Positions 24,704 through 36,300 are shown, numbered from the stretch's first letter. The stretch is 64,000 nt of DNA from Euphorbia lathyris (GCF_963576675.1 NC_088919.1:40136501-40200500); one strand, 5' to 3'. The notes: a model not told the origin generated them from the letters alone. Numbers and translations are program-made.

Positions 24704-24740
24704 TGTAAGTGTTTTTCTTATCAAAAAAAAAAAAAAAAAA
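23297..24740 (+). mobile_element. 5'-truncated LINE copy with long A-tail
   Basis: A LINE 3' part ending in an 18-base A run (24723-24740). The left border is set where the coding similarity begins (about 23297) and is uncertain. I could not find a matching target duplication: the sequence after the A-tail (TTCTGATATTATTG) has no copy that I can see at the left end. Confidence 0.8.
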
Positions 24741-25103
24741 TTCTGATATTATTGTTTAGGTAAAGCAAGTCAGTTTATTAATTAGATGTTCTTCTATGTT
24801 ATGATCCTTTCAATTATTTATTCGGAAGCCAACATCACTCATTGGAATCTGAATTTTTTTTTTTTATCATTCAGGCCCTTTTATCACTGAACCAGAGTTG
24901 CACCCTTTTATCATTGAACCAGTCAAGCTCGGATCGGAATTTTTGCCGGTTTCCGATCCGACCAGTCTGAGTTTGATAACATTAGTTAAAACTCTAGGGT
25001 CTAAATTCTCTCTGGTAAAAAAAAAAGTTAACTTTTGATCTTACACAATTGACTTTTTTTTTTTTTTATGTTAGTTCAAATGCATTTCAAATTTTTTTTT
25101 TTG
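24741..25103. other. Non-coding stretch with a small palindrome
   Basis: Contains direct repeats of CCCTTTTATCA followed by TGAACCAG (24878-24925) and an inverted repeat CGGATCGGAA / TTCCGATCCG (24930-24961). No gene. Confidence 0.45.
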
Positions 25104-25684
25104 CTTAATACATCACTAACTCTCTGAATTTGTTCATAATAATAAATTGGCTTCCTAAACTTTGTAACTGTCTCATCAGCTCCCTAAACTTGCTTATTTC
25201 GTATCACTAGTTCCCTAAACTTGTCCATAAAAATTGATTAGCTCCCTGAACTTTACAAGTATCTCACCAGCTCCCTAAACTTGCTTATTTTATAACAACT
25301 AAATATAAAAACCATAATACTAACTCAGATTAAGATGCAAAAATACCCCTAACGTTTTGTGTCAAGAGTAATTTTACCCTTAACATCTAAAATGGTGCAA
25401 TTTTACCCCTAACATTGATAAATTGGGTTAATTTGAGAAATAATTCATTAAACTGTTTTCTCGGTCATGAATCTTCTCATCCGAGTTAGTATTATGATTT
25501 TTGTATTTAGTTGTTATGGAATAAGCAAGTTTAGAGAGATGATGAGACATTTGCAAAGTTCATGAACCTAATAAATTTTTATGGACAAGTTTAGAGAGTT
25601 GGTAAGATATTTGTAAAATTCAGAGAACCAATCTACTATTATTGATAAATTAAATTCAGGGAAATTAATGATGATGTATTAGGG
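25104..25684. mobile_element. Fold-back element with long inverted repeats
   Basis: The left arm (25104-25315) and right arm (25485-25684) are inverted copies with moderate divergence: both contain CTCTCTAAACTTG or CTCCCTAAACTTG units and share AACTAAATA followed by CATAATACTAACTC. Each arm is itself built of repeats of TCCCTAAACTTG with GCTTATT or TCCATAAAAA. The loop (about 25336-25485) carries the 'accccta' repeat family also seen at 26.4 and 27.3 kb. Non-coding; the Mutator-type fold-back class is a guess. Confidence 0.6.
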
Positions 25685-26362
25685 TTTTTTTTTTTTTTTT
25701 CCTCTCTTTATTGGATATCTCTTTATTGGATATCGTTATTGAATACACATTTTAGTATCGATAACAGTATTTTTCAAATTTCTACATTTTGCTAACGGTG
25801 ACATTTAAAGTCGTTATTTTGAAAAATTATTTATAAATATTCACTACTAATATTCAGTTTTGTCCGCATCTAGTATTCAGTTAATTACTGATTTAACTAG
25901 AAATTAGTTAACTCGAAAAAAAAAATTAAAACTCCTCCTAATTGGTTAAAAAATTCCATCTAGTAACATATCTCAAACCACCCTTCATTGCAAAATACTT
26001 AGATGGTGTTTGTTTCAGCTTTTCGGATGAGCGTTTAGCGTTTCACTCCAAACCGCAGAAAATATAGCGTTTTGTTAGGTTTATATAACCGCAACGTTTA
26101 GTATTTTTTCTGGAAACTGCGGCGTTTTGGAGCGTTTCACGAAAGCTCCTATTTGGAGCTTTTCATAAACAACTGTTTGTAGTTAGTTGTTATTGACAGA
26201 ATTATCTTTCTTATTTCCTCAAAATATGGTTATTCTTTAACATTATTTATATTTCTACAACATAATTACCGAAAAACAAGGTTTTGTTGCGTTCAATAAA
26301 TTTTTTATTTTTTATATAGATTATTTTTATTAATTTGTGTAATACATTTTTTATTTTATAGT

Positions 26363-26965
26363 AGGATAAGGTGCAAAAATACTTCCAACATTTATAGCTA
26401 GGAGCAATTTTACCCTTAACGTCTAAAATGATGCAATTATACCCCTAATTTTGGCAGCCAAAAGCAATTTTACGCATAACATTGATAAGTTTGGTCAATT
26501 TGAGAAATAATTTATCAAACTGTCTTTTTGGTCATGAATATTGTCATCCACACTTCACACGTGCACGATTTTATCATCGTTAGTAATAGATCACAAACAT
26601 ATGATTAGACGTGAAATTTTTTTTAAGAAAATAAAAAAATATATTGTATTTTGTACGACTTGGACAAAAAAATTTTCTAATATTTCATCCAATTTATAAA
26701 TATTTATTTTCAATTTTATTATTAAATCACAAAAAAAATATGAAATCTCTTTTTTAGAACCACTAGTATGTGCAATTGGTGTATAATAAGAAATAAAATA
26801 TCTATATTTTTAATAATATCTGAAATCGGCCCAACTTGCCAATGCTAAGGGTAAAATTGCTATTAGCTGCCAATATTTTTGGTAAAATTACACCATTTTA
26901 GATATTAGGAGTAAAATTAGTCCTAGTTGTAAACGTTGTGGGCATTTTTTCACATTTTTCCTTTT
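26363..26965. mobile_element. Terminal-inverted-repeat element of the 'accccta' family
   Basis: The left arm (26363-26545) reads AGGATAAGGTGCAAAAATAC, then CTTAACGTCTAAAATGATGC and GGCAGCC. The right arm (26828-26965) is the inverted copy, with GGTAAAATTACACCATTTTA in its middle. Related partial copies lie at 25336-25485 and 27315-27490. Non-coding; superfamily unknown. Confidence 0.55.
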
Positions 26966-27123
26966 ATAATTTCATCGTTGATTAATTTAAAACATGTCCA
27001 TTTTAGACATTTTAAATCCGAACAACAACAGTTCAATATAATTTTACCAAACAATAGTAATTAAACAACTAACAACAAACAGCTAACAGCTTGCTGCAAC
27101 TGCAAACAGCTAACATCAACCGT

Positions 27124-27877
27124 TAGTGGCGGAGCCAGAGCTCAAAGTCCGGAGGGGCTCCATTGTATGGAGATTTTTTTTTTCTTAATAACGACTTAAG
27201 GCTTTGATTCATAGTAGTCAAATCAAAATTTTTAAATTTTTGATAATATAAGGATAAATTTGATCATAATTGGAAACATTAAGATACAAAACGTGAGATT
27301 CAATATAAAGTAAGGATAAGGTGCAAAAAACTCTAATGTTTACACCTAAGAATAATTTTACCCCTAACGTCTAAAATGGTACAATTTTACCCTTAACGTT
27401 GGCAGCCAAGAGCAATTTTACCCTAACGTTGACAAGTTTGGTCAATTGGAGAAATTATTCGTCAAATTGTCTTTTCGGTCATGAATTTTGTAACTAAAAA
27501 AATACAATTAAAAATAATAAAGGAGAATGAGTTAATAATGATTAAAAATTACTTCAAAAAAAAAATAATGATTAAAAATGATACTTAATATTGATATTTT
27601 TAGAAGAATGAGGTTTAAGGGAAAAAATTAAAATGAGATAAAAAGTGAAGAGAAGGAGATTCAAACATAGGACCAATTGGATGTAGAAATTCTTTCATTT
27701 ATCACTACAACCAACTATACAAACTTAGTTTTATGTCATATAATCACATTCTACATTATAAGTACTAATTTTAACTATTTTAGGGGGCTGCTCGGAACTG
27801 AACCACTGTTCGTCAAGGGTGTTCCGGAGGGTCGGAGGGTCGGGAGACCCTCCCCTACCCCCGTAGCTCCGCCCCTG
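27124..27877. mobile_element. hAT-like non-autonomous element
   Basis: The ends TAGTGGCGGAGCCAG and, read inward from the right, CAGGGGCGGAGCTACG are inverted repeats close to those of the element at 31448-32420. Flanks are TCAACCGT (27116-27123) and TCAACCGC (27878-27885), an 8-bp duplication with one mismatch, as expected for hAT. It contains a partial copy of the 'accccta' family (27315-27490) and no transposase. Confidence 0.7.
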
Positions 27878-28378
27878 TCAACCGCAACAGCTATTAGCTA
27901 ACAGCTGAACTAAACAAACCCTTAATTCGGTATTTATTGACATCGTTAATATTTTTCATCGAAACTAATATAAAAAAAAAGTTTTTCATCAAAATTAATA
28001 AATTATTAATTGGACTATTCAAAGTCACCGTGAATATTAATTAGATTCTATGAATTTCTATTTAATTAATCATATAGGTTCAAACACGGATTATAAAGTT
28101 ATCTCTTAAAGTGTAGATTAACATTTAATAGACAGCGTAAGAATTTGATATTACCAGTAATGTTATTTTCACATCTAAATTATTTAAGAGGAAGAAAGGT
28201 TAATCACAATCGAAAAACAAAGTTTTTAAATATATAGAGAAAAAGGGAAGCGCCCATTTCTAGAGGGAGAGGGAGAGAAATTTGTTAAATATCTTAAATG
28301 AGGTATCTCATTATATCCTGCTCCATCACGCTCTCGCATCCCATTGGAGTGAGTATAATGGACATTAAATAGTTAAAA

Positions 28379-28574
28379 GGCTTAATAGGTATTGGTATGG
28401 TCAACAGTAAAGCGCGTTTTTTACACGGGTTAATATTTTGACCGAACATAGAGGTGTAAAGGGGCTGTATGTGATGTTTTTAGAGAGTTGAGGGGGTTGA
28501 GAGGTTGTCCCCTAAGTTGAGGCGGTCAGGTGAAAAAAGTTACAAGTTTAGGGGGTTGGGTGCCTATTAAGCCT
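28379..28574. mobile_element. Short hAT-like MITE
   Basis: A 196-bp element with inverted ends GGCTTAATAGGTA and TGCCTATTAAGCCT and an exact 8-bp flanking duplication AGTTAAAA (28371-28378 and 28575-28582). Non-coding. Confidence 0.7.
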
Positions 28575-28698
28575 AGTTAAAATCATCAAACTTCTGATAC
28601 TCATCTAACGTTATCATACAACAATTTAGATTTTTTTAATGAAAGCTTACGCCTCACCGCCATAATTTAATTTCAATTATTTGGTTTGATAGATTAAG

Positions 28699-28911
28699 AG
28701 AGTGTTTATTTACCTACTTTTCACCTCCTGTTTGCCTTTTAACTTTGAAATGTAGCGTTTTAGGTGTTTGGTTAGACTCATTCTGTTTGCTTTTTACCGC
28801 TGAAAAGCAGCTTTTTATAAAAGTAGAGAATTTCTGCTTTTTTGAAAAGTAGTCGTTTCCAAAGAGAACATCAAACAAGAACAACAAACAGCAAGTAGCC
28901 AAACGGACCCT
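28699..28911. mobile_element. MITE family 'tttgcc', copy 1
   Basis: The ends AGAGTGTTTATTTACC and CCAAACGGACCCT are partial inverted repeats. The inside has GTTTTAGGTGTTTGGTTAG and GAAAAGCAGC. Related copies are at 31073-31284 (inverted) and 43022-43276. No target duplication was established. Confidence 0.6.
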
Positions 28912-29025
28912 AAAATAAAACACTATAAATATTACTAAAAATTTATTAAATTGAGTTTTTATTTACTCAAGAAAAAATTATTTAAGCCAAAATATCAATA
29001 ATCTTTCATATACATTCAAAGTCCG

Positions 29026-30848
29026 GGTAAATTTCATCACTGGTATACAACATTTACCCTATTTCACACTTTGGTGTACAACCTTCAATTTGTCTCACTA
29101 ATATATACGAACTTATAGGTGATCTCCCACTTTGGTGCACAGCAGGTAAAAATAACCGATCAAACTGGTCAAACCTGCCACCTCATCATTTTTTATTCAA
29201 GTTATTAGTACAAATTGGACCCACAAATTATAAAAAAATTAATTTTTATCTATTCTCTTTTTTACCCTTATCCATTCATCTTCTTCCTTCTATTTCTTTC
29301 TCTCTCTTCAATTTCTCTCTCTAACCTCTCTCTCTTCAAATTTCTTTCTCTCCCTAACACCTCTCTCTAGCTGCTCTCTCTTCATTACTTTGGTAATAGT
29401 TGAGATCGAAGTTCAAGAGTTCTTCATTGTTGGATAATAAAGATCCAAGTTCAAGAGCTTTTCAATCTGCCAATGGAGGAGACGAAAAGGTTCTGGCAAT
29501 ATCCTGAAGAAATTTAGAGTTACTCATCAGAGTTTGTTATATATATTTATAAAACTAACAAAGTTTCCAATAGCATTCAATGTCTACTAAGAACAATTAA
29601 TCATTCAAAATATAATATACATTACATTTTCTCCAAATTTCAGATATGGTTATTCGTGTATTATTCTTTTATCTAAATTTCTTACAGGTCTATTATTTCA
29701 TGTCTATCCTCCGAAGACGGATCCTCTCTCTAAACTTCTAAACTTCTTCACTGCCTTTTCAACCGTACCACCAATCACCATCCTTATAATTATACCAAAA
29801 CGTTAACTCAGAAAACATTTGCCTAAGCTATTGTACCTTTGCAAAGCAGATGTAATTAGAAGAATTTCCAAAAAAAAAATTCAAAAAAATCCTCATTTTG
29901 TCTCTTACCAAATTAATTTTCCCAGGATGAAGAGAGAGAACGATTTGCTAAGATTAGTTCCAGCCCAAGTATTTTCCCAAGATGAATATGAAGATGAAGT
30001 GGTTGCTTGAGTTCTAAATTTGCATCAAATCTAATAAAACTTATTACAGTTAAACCTTGATAAATAAATATTCGATAAAGTAATAACCTCGATTATATAA
30101 TAAATTCTTCCGGTGCCGACTTGGGCCAATGGACTAAAGTAATAACCTCGCTAAATGCATTAAGTAATAAAAATTATTTAAATCCTTAAGGGCCCAATAA
30201 AAATATAAAGTAATAATTATTAAATTACACACACAATATATATATATATACCCAAGAGTTTAAAAAAAAAATAAGACCTATAATTATACCTATAGTTATT
30301 TGATTGATTTGTAATTACGCTAATGTGATAATTACAAATCACTCAAATAATATATTTCCCAAACAAGATAATTACATATCTAATGAATATTTATCGATAA
30401 ATGAATAATTTATTAATTTATCGATAAATGAATAATTTATTAATTTATCGATAAATAAATAATCTCGCTTAATGAATATTTTTTTCCGGTCTCAAGGATA
30501 TGCATTTATAGAGGTTTTACTGTACAAATGAAAACGAAAAAGAGAGAGAGGTTAGAGAGAGACAAAGATAGGGAGAGAAAAAATTTACAGAGAAAGAGAA
30601 AGATGGAGTAAAGGGTAAAGAATAAGGGTATTTTAAACATTTCAATCTTAAGAGTCCCATATTTTTAAATGGAAGAGATGAAAAATGATGAGGTGATAGG
30701 TTTGACCAGTTTGACCGGTCATTTTTACCTGTTGTACACCAAAGTGGGAGGTCACCGATAAGTTCGTATATATTAATGAGACAAATTGAAGGTTGTACAC
30801 CAAAGTGTGAAATAGGGTAAAGATTGTACACCATTGATGAAATTTACC
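29026..30848. mobile_element. Long-TIR non-autonomous DNA element
   Basis: The left end GGTAAATTTCATCA and the right end TGATGAAATTTACC begin inverted repeats that run about 180 bp with high similarity (shared CACTTTGGTGTACAACCTTC in inverse). They continue as a pyrimidine-rich / purine-rich arm pair to about 330 bp. No transposase ORF is present. The centre holds the Emigrant-like MITE at 30047-30522. Long terminal repeats of this kind are typical of Mutator-like elements, but I could not confirm a 9-bp duplication. Confidence 0.65.
30047..30522. mobile_element. Emigrant-like (pogo/mariner) MITE
   Basis: Left end CAGTTAAACCTTGATAAATA and right end, read inward, CAGTAAAACCTCTATAAATG, flanked by TA at 30045-30046 and 30523-30524. 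The end closely matches the CAGTAAAACCTCTATAAATT of the Arabidopsis Emigrant family. A unit built on TTTATCGATAAATGAATAA is repeated about three times at 30385-30475. Inserted in the element 29026-30848. Confidence 0.8.
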
Positions 30849-31072
30849 TTCCGTACCAAGTTATATTTTGTTAGAAAATTAATTGAGTATTGATTTGTTA
30901 TAAAATATATAATTTTGTAGTTAAATTAATTGTTTTGGCAGAAAATATATATTAATAAAAAAAGATGATTTGATCTAAAAAAAATGTAATTTGATAATAG
31001 ATCTGATGTGAGTGATTATAGAAGTTAACCGTTGAAGAGAGATAGTATAGTATAATTGACTATATTGAATGA
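30849..31072. other. AT-rich spacer
   Basis: Nothing recognised between two transposons. Confidence 0.4.
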
Positions 31073-31284
31073 GGGCCCGTTTGTTTTATGTATTGTTTGC
31101 TGTTTGTTGTTACAGTTTGCTGTTGGAAAAAACTGCTTTTCCAAAAAGCAGATATTCTCTGCTTTTGTAAAAGACTGCTTTTTAGGTGTAAAAGGCAAAT
31201 AGAAGGTCACTAACAAAACACTTAATGCTGCTTTTCAATTGTAAAAGGCAAACAGGAGGTGAAAAGTAGGTTAACAAACACCCC
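31073..31284. mobile_element. MITE family 'tttgcc', copy 2
   Basis: The left end GGGCCCGTTTGTTTTATG and the right end GGTTAACAAACACCCC match the other two copies, here inverted relative to 28699-28911. The inside contains TGTTTGCTGTTTGTTGTTAC and AAAAGCAG motifs. Non-coding. Confidence 0.6.
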
Positions 31285-31447
31285 AGTCTAACAATAATGT
31301 TATGTAACTGATGTGTTTGGGTAGACTTTCTCAAAAGATTGATTGACCGCTAATTTATAAAGTGTCTCGTTAGCCTCTTCAACTTGCTTGGAATAATCTA
31401 TTGGTCATCTGGATTTGTTTAAAGTGACATATTAACATCCCTGAACT

Positions 31448-32420
31448 CAGTGGCGAATCCAGGATTTGAGGGAGGGGGGCAAAACTCTATCTAAAAAAAA
31501 ATTTAGACAAAATAACATTAATTGAAAAAAATATTCTGTAATACATAATTGCTATCAATTAAAAATAACAATTAAGAACCATTAAGGATAACAATTAAGA
31601 ACAAACTAAATTGTGGAAGATTGGATAAAGATTACCTGAAGTAGAGATGGCAACCTCAAGATTCTGATATTCCAAGGTACTAAATTCTCCTTTTTAGAGA
31701 CACAAATCTTCTCTTTTTGTTTGGAATAACTAATGCGTCCTTTTCTACATGTGGTTAGGTTTAATGCGAGCAGAATGCTCAACTTAATTAGAGGAAAAAG
31801 ACTGGTTTTTGTTGGTGATTCAATCAATAGGAATCAATGGGTAATTAATTGCCTAATTGATAACTTATTTGCACAAAGGAGAAAGGGATCTATAGCTTCA
31901 GATTAGTGGTAATTAATTGCCTAATTGTTAACTTATTTGCACCATTTTGTGGACTAGAATATGATGTTTGAGATTGAATTTGCAGGAATATGAGTGTACA
32001 GTTGAATACTATGTGTCACAATTCTTAGTTCATGAGAGCTAAACTAACCTGTTGGAGAGACCTAACATTAATTTAACCTAACATTTAATTTAACCTAAAA
32101 TTTAAATTTAAAGGAAAAAAATAAGTTAAACTAACCTGTTGGAGAGACAGTGGCCGCCGGCCGGCCGGAGAGGAGAGGAGGCGACGCTGCTAGATGGAGG
32201 AGGAGATGGTGCCGCGTGAGAGAGAGAGGAGGAGGCGAGATGCTTTGCGAGCAGTGGCGAGGAAAGGAACGCCAAAGAGAAGAGCTGCGTTTCTGGAGAA
32301 GAGAAGAGGCGATGCCTCACACGTGCTCTGTTCTTTTTTTTTTAAATAAACCATAAATCAAAATGACGTCGTTTTGGGGAATTATTTTTTCCCATTTGCC
32401 CCCCCCTAAATTCGCCCCTG
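31448..32420. mobile_element. hAT-like element with GC-rich promoter/exon-like segment
   Basis: This 973-bp element has an exact 8-bp duplication CCTGAACT (31440-31447 and 32421-32428) and inverted ends CAGTGGCGAATCCAGG and, from the right, CAGGGGCGAATTTAGG. Near its right side, 32150-32325 is strikingly GC-rich against an AT-rich background. On the minus strand this patch is a Ser/Pro/Ala-rich open frame ending at a good splice donor (CCAACAG|GTTAGT, about 32140). I read it as a possible 5' exon or leader of a lost transposase or captured gene; no hAT transposase domain is present. Confidence 0.7.
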
Positions 32421-32428
32421 CCTGAACT

Positions 32429-32867
32429 TGCTTACATGATGCACTGGTCTATTGAAGTGATATATATATTTCAATTGTCTAAATCTGTAAAAAAAAAAAA
32501 ATCAAAATTTAAAAAATAAAAGCTTAATTCAGGATTCTAAATTTATTAGGCAAATTAACTTTCTATTTTTTAGAGATCTTGAGAGTTTTTATATATGACA
32601 CTTTAAGCAATTCCATGGAGCTAATGACACATTATGTAAGTTCATGAGCTAATCAAACTTTTTGGATAAGTTTAAATAGCAACTGATATATTAAACCTTT
32701 TGATATAACGCAATCGAGATGCTTTTTATGTTTAACGTAGACTTCTTTATATAGCTATGACTTTTTTTTACAGTTCCATAAGGACTAAACAGTCAAATTA
32801 ATATTCTAACTTTCTTATTAGATTAATATTTTTATTAAATAATTACTTAAATTATATATAATTAAGT
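32429..32867. other. AT-rich flank with weak fold-back character
   Basis: Shares short motifs (AACTTGCTT, GACACATTATG) with the segment left of the hAT element at 31380-31440, suggesting that the hAT inserted into an older fold-back repeat. No gene. Confidence 0.4.
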
Positions 32868-33500
32868 GGATTGTTAAATACCGTCCACTTTTTACTAGTT
32901 ATCGATCGTCCCCATTTAGACTTTTTTGCCCTCCTCATAATGTTGATCCAAAACTGAAATTTTTTTCTCCAAAATGACAAACCATGAAATTAATTGATGC
33001 GTAACCACCCGAGAACCCCGGAAATGGATGATTACGAGTCGGAAACATTAAAATTTACGTTTTGTTTATAAAAAAATCATGAAAATAATGTATGAAAATT
33101 GAACGATTTTATATTTTTTGTCATATAAAATTGAAAGATTTTCCATTTTTCTTCACAAAAAGTTTGACGATTTTTTTTTTTTTTTTTGTCTAGGTGGATT
33201 CTTCACCCGCCTGTCCAATGGCTAGGTGGATGCTCCACTCACCTAGCCAATGGACAGGAGGGTGCTCCACCCGCCTGGCCATTGGCTAGGTGGATACTCC
33301 ATCCGCCTGGCCAATGGTCAGGTGGGTGGAGCATCCACCTAGCCATTGGGCAGACGGGTGAAGCATCTGCTTAGGCAAAAAAAAAAAAAATATTTCTCAA
33401 AAATCTAAAATTTCAATTTTGAATTTTTTTAATGAAACGAGTAAAATTGTCCAAATGGAGGCGGTGATAAATAATTTGAGAACGGTAAATAGCAATATCC
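32868..33500. mobile_element. Mutator-like non-autonomous element with GC-rich core
   Basis: Left end GGATTGTTAAATACCGTCC and right end, read inward, GGATATTGCTATTTACCGTT are inverted repeats that continue with CCCCATTTAGAC versus CTCCATTTGGAC. Flanks are ATAATTAAGT and ATAATTAATG (8 of 10 identical), in the size range of Mutator duplications. The core carries the palindromic repeat array at 33190-33375. No transposase. Confidence 0.55.
33190..33375. repeat. Array of about six palindromic 32-bp repeats
   Basis: Units follow the pattern CTAGGTGGATGCTCCACTCA then CCTAGCCAATGG, in direct order, with variants such as ACAGGAGGGTGCTCC and TCAGGTGGGTGGAGC. Most units are near-palindromes (AGGTGGA...TCCACCT) and the last two lean to the opposite orientation, so the array can form single-unit hairpins or one large stem. 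GC content is about 60 percent inside very AT-rich DNA. The open frame across it (33186-33374) is a by-product of the repeats, in my view. Confidence 0.8.
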
Positions 33501-36300
33501 ATAATTAATGTAACTTGAATTTCTAATTATCTAATAATATAATTAGGTAAATTTTGAATCCGTAATCCACCAGAATCAGAATTAGTACGGAAGATAATTC
33601 CTACAAAATTATTCAAAGTATTTTGTAGAACATCGTTTATCTAATCTGATTATTAGAAAGAGTTTACCAATCTTTTACAAATGATTTTTGAGAATTATTA
33701 TTGGTGTGATGGTTTTGTTTGATTTGGCTTGTACTAAAAAGAAATCAATTAAATAAGCTATCAGAAAACCAAATAATAGTTTTGTCCATCTCCTTAATTT
33801 ATATGGCAATCAGTATAATAAGAAATCAATTAAATAAATATGGAGACTTGTAAACCTGCTTAGCTAAATAATCTGCACACACATAACATTGACATTAATT
33901 AATTAAGAAAGCCTTGCGTAGGTATGAATATTTGGTTTTATTTGCTTTTGCTTTTGCTTCATTCTCCTTTTTTTCTCTGCTCACCTTCCCCTATATTTAA
34001 ACCAATTGAACTAAAAACTCAAACTGATAGTTAAAACTTAATCATATATCTTATATTTTATGTTTGTGTTATAACACAAGCAAGCATTCATGAAGTTGAG
34101 GTAATGACCCTAGAGTTAAGCAATGAGTGCTTTATCGCATCTTCTGGTACTTAAAAAAAGGGACTCTAATGAAGGCGAATAATGAAAAAATCAAGATCAT
34201 CAGATGTAGCAGTAGATAACACTCTTTATCAGAGGTCTTTCATTCATCTCTGATCCAAATGTGTTGATTTAATCGAAACTGAATATATCTCTTTTAAGGG
34301 AATTCATGAATGTATATAACAGTCACAGTGATAAAGATATTTTAATTAAAAAAATGTCTGAAGGAGTTTTACTGGTTCAGTGTAACCCAGGACGCAACAT
34401 AGATAGAATTATGCGTTCAAATTTCTTTAGATAAGACGGTGACTTAGGGGATGAGTTGGATTGGATATGCACTCTTATTGGCTGATTTAAATGGGACTCT
34501 TTTTGTAACCTTCAATTTGGAGTTAAATTGCATTCTAAAATTAGCTTGTTTTCTGTTGTTTCCGAGTGACAACATATATATAGATGGAAGCAAGAAAGGA
34601 AACAAAAACAAAGTTTCCCACATTAGAAAAGGATCCAAAAGATGATTTAGATGGGAGTGTAGGTGCATTCTTATTGGTTGGTCTAGGACTCGTTTTCTAA
34701 TCTTTTTTTTTGAATTGACAACGATCCTGATGCATAGGTACGTGGTATTGACTTCCGTTGGTGACTTGAAAACTTTCGGGTATTTCAACGAAGTTTCAGG
34801 AAACTCACGATATGGATTGGATGATAGTATGCAACTGTCATTGGGGAGGCCGAATAGGCGGCCGCCTAGAGTATCTCGGTTAGGAGGATCTCCGATCTAA
34901 AAAAAATTAATTTTTTCTTTATAAAATTCAAAATTAATTTCATTTATAATACTATTTTTTTTTCTTTTTTCTTTTTTGTTAATTATCTTCTCTTAACAAC
35001 AATAGCATAATAAAGAGCTTCAAAATTTATTTTATAACTTTTCTCTTAACATTAATAGGGATGCGTTACAAATATAACTATATGGTTATTGTAGAAAGAA
35101 AATTCAGCACATGCTTACAAAATACTGTAATTTTAAAGCCAAGATTCACAAGACAATACTATTTAATGTCATTAACGGAGGATGAATTTTTTTTCAGTAG
35201 CAGAAAAGCCTTATTAGGTGGTCGAAATGCTAGAGGTTGCACGATAGCCAGCACATAAAATTGCACATGAAACAAAAACTCATCTTTCATTAACAAGACT
35301 TGAAATTGGATTGTTTGTACATAAGGGTTAGATCAATTTTTACCTAATACCATAAAGATGAATTTGTACCTAATCTAACAATAATATATCAATTAATTAT
35401 TTCTTTGTTTGCAAATTGTCAAAACTTGGTTCTTTTTGTTGAGTTAAAAATTAATTACATTTCATATATTAGATTTAAATTTGTAAAAAAAATGGAGTAT
35501 GAGAACTGTCAAGAGCCATGACTGACCATGAGCATAAGCAAAGAAGTGCGACCGTCTAGGGTCTGAGTTAAAAGGGGCTTAAATTGTTTTTTACTGTATA
35601 TATAATAAATTTTTTTTAGATGCAGTTATAATATCGATTCATACCTAGAAAATGATCAAATAATATGATATTTTAAATTTAAAATAGATCTAAATTTCTA
35701 TTTTAAAGTTTAAAGTAAATTTTTTTTTTTAAATTAAAAGCTTCTTATCTATTTTTTTTCGTATAATGTTCATAAATTATCAGACCGGCCCTGTGTAGGA
35801 CCTCTACAATACTGAACCCGACCTGACTATCATCTTTAATAAGAGCTGTAATTTGATGGAATCCACCATTCATATCATTACAGATTGCCTATGTGCAACC
35901 TCTCGACTTTGTTTAGTCCTATGGATATTCTAACCTTGATTTTGTTTTCTAAATTAATAATAATATTAATATAGACAAACAAAATCACTCAATTAGAAAT
36001 AAAAAGTTAATATATTTATACCTACTTGAGATTAGACAAATTACACTATGTATTTTTATTTTATTTCATCTTTTTCTACTTCAATTTATAGCGTTCTATA
36101 CAGTAATTTGATTTTGTACAGTCTTTCATGATAACAATTTTTATTAAGTTGATGGAATATACAATATCAAATTTTAATATATTTTTAATTTAGGTAAATA
36201 AGTTAAATATTTTTAAATTTAATTAAATACATTGGTACTTTTTTTCAAAACTAAATTTTTTTCGAGCTTTTAAATATGTTATTTTTTCGTCGTTAAGCCC
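33501..36300. other. Long non-coding AT-rich region
   Basis: No gene, RNA or bounded transposon recognised apart from the short dispersed repeat at 33999-34060. Small ORFs at 34444-34900 and 35061-35258 have no family similarity. Related TGAGTTGGATTGG- and CTTATTGG-containing segments occur at 34450 and 34665 as an imperfect direct repeat. Confidence 0.4.
33999..34060. repeat. Dispersed repeat shared with the CYP74 intron
   Basis: AAACCAATTGAACTAAAAAC then TCAAACTGATAG recurs at 41358-41420 and, more diverged, at 41161-41220. It is probably one part of a SINE-like family. Confidence 0.55.

Larger units (their letters stand above)
26002..27921. mobile_element. Composite MITE-like element holding nested insertions
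   Basis: The outer ends GGTGTTTGTTTCAGC and GCTGAACTAAACAAACCC are imperfect inverted repeats flanked by TTA (25999-26001, 27922-27924), which fits a Tourist/Harbinger-type MITE. The inside is expanded by at least two further elements (26363-26965 and 27124-27877). Short AACAGCTAACAGC motifs near the right end resemble other MITEs of this window. No coding capacity. Confidence 0.5.

Noticed and set aside
29819..30010. 63-codon ORF inside the long-TIR element
   Set aside because: Starts with TTG, no domain, and lies in a non-autonomous element; not a transposase.
33186..33374. Open frame rich in W, P, H and G
   Set aside because: It is an automatic product of the 32-bp GC-rich repeats rather than a protein gene.
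33190..33375. CRISPR-like spaced repeats
   Set aside because: Units are contiguous palindromes without unique spacers, in a plant nuclear context.
34444..35258. Several 60-114-codon ORFs
   Set aside because: No motif, many begin with non-ATG codons, and composition matches the AT-rich background.
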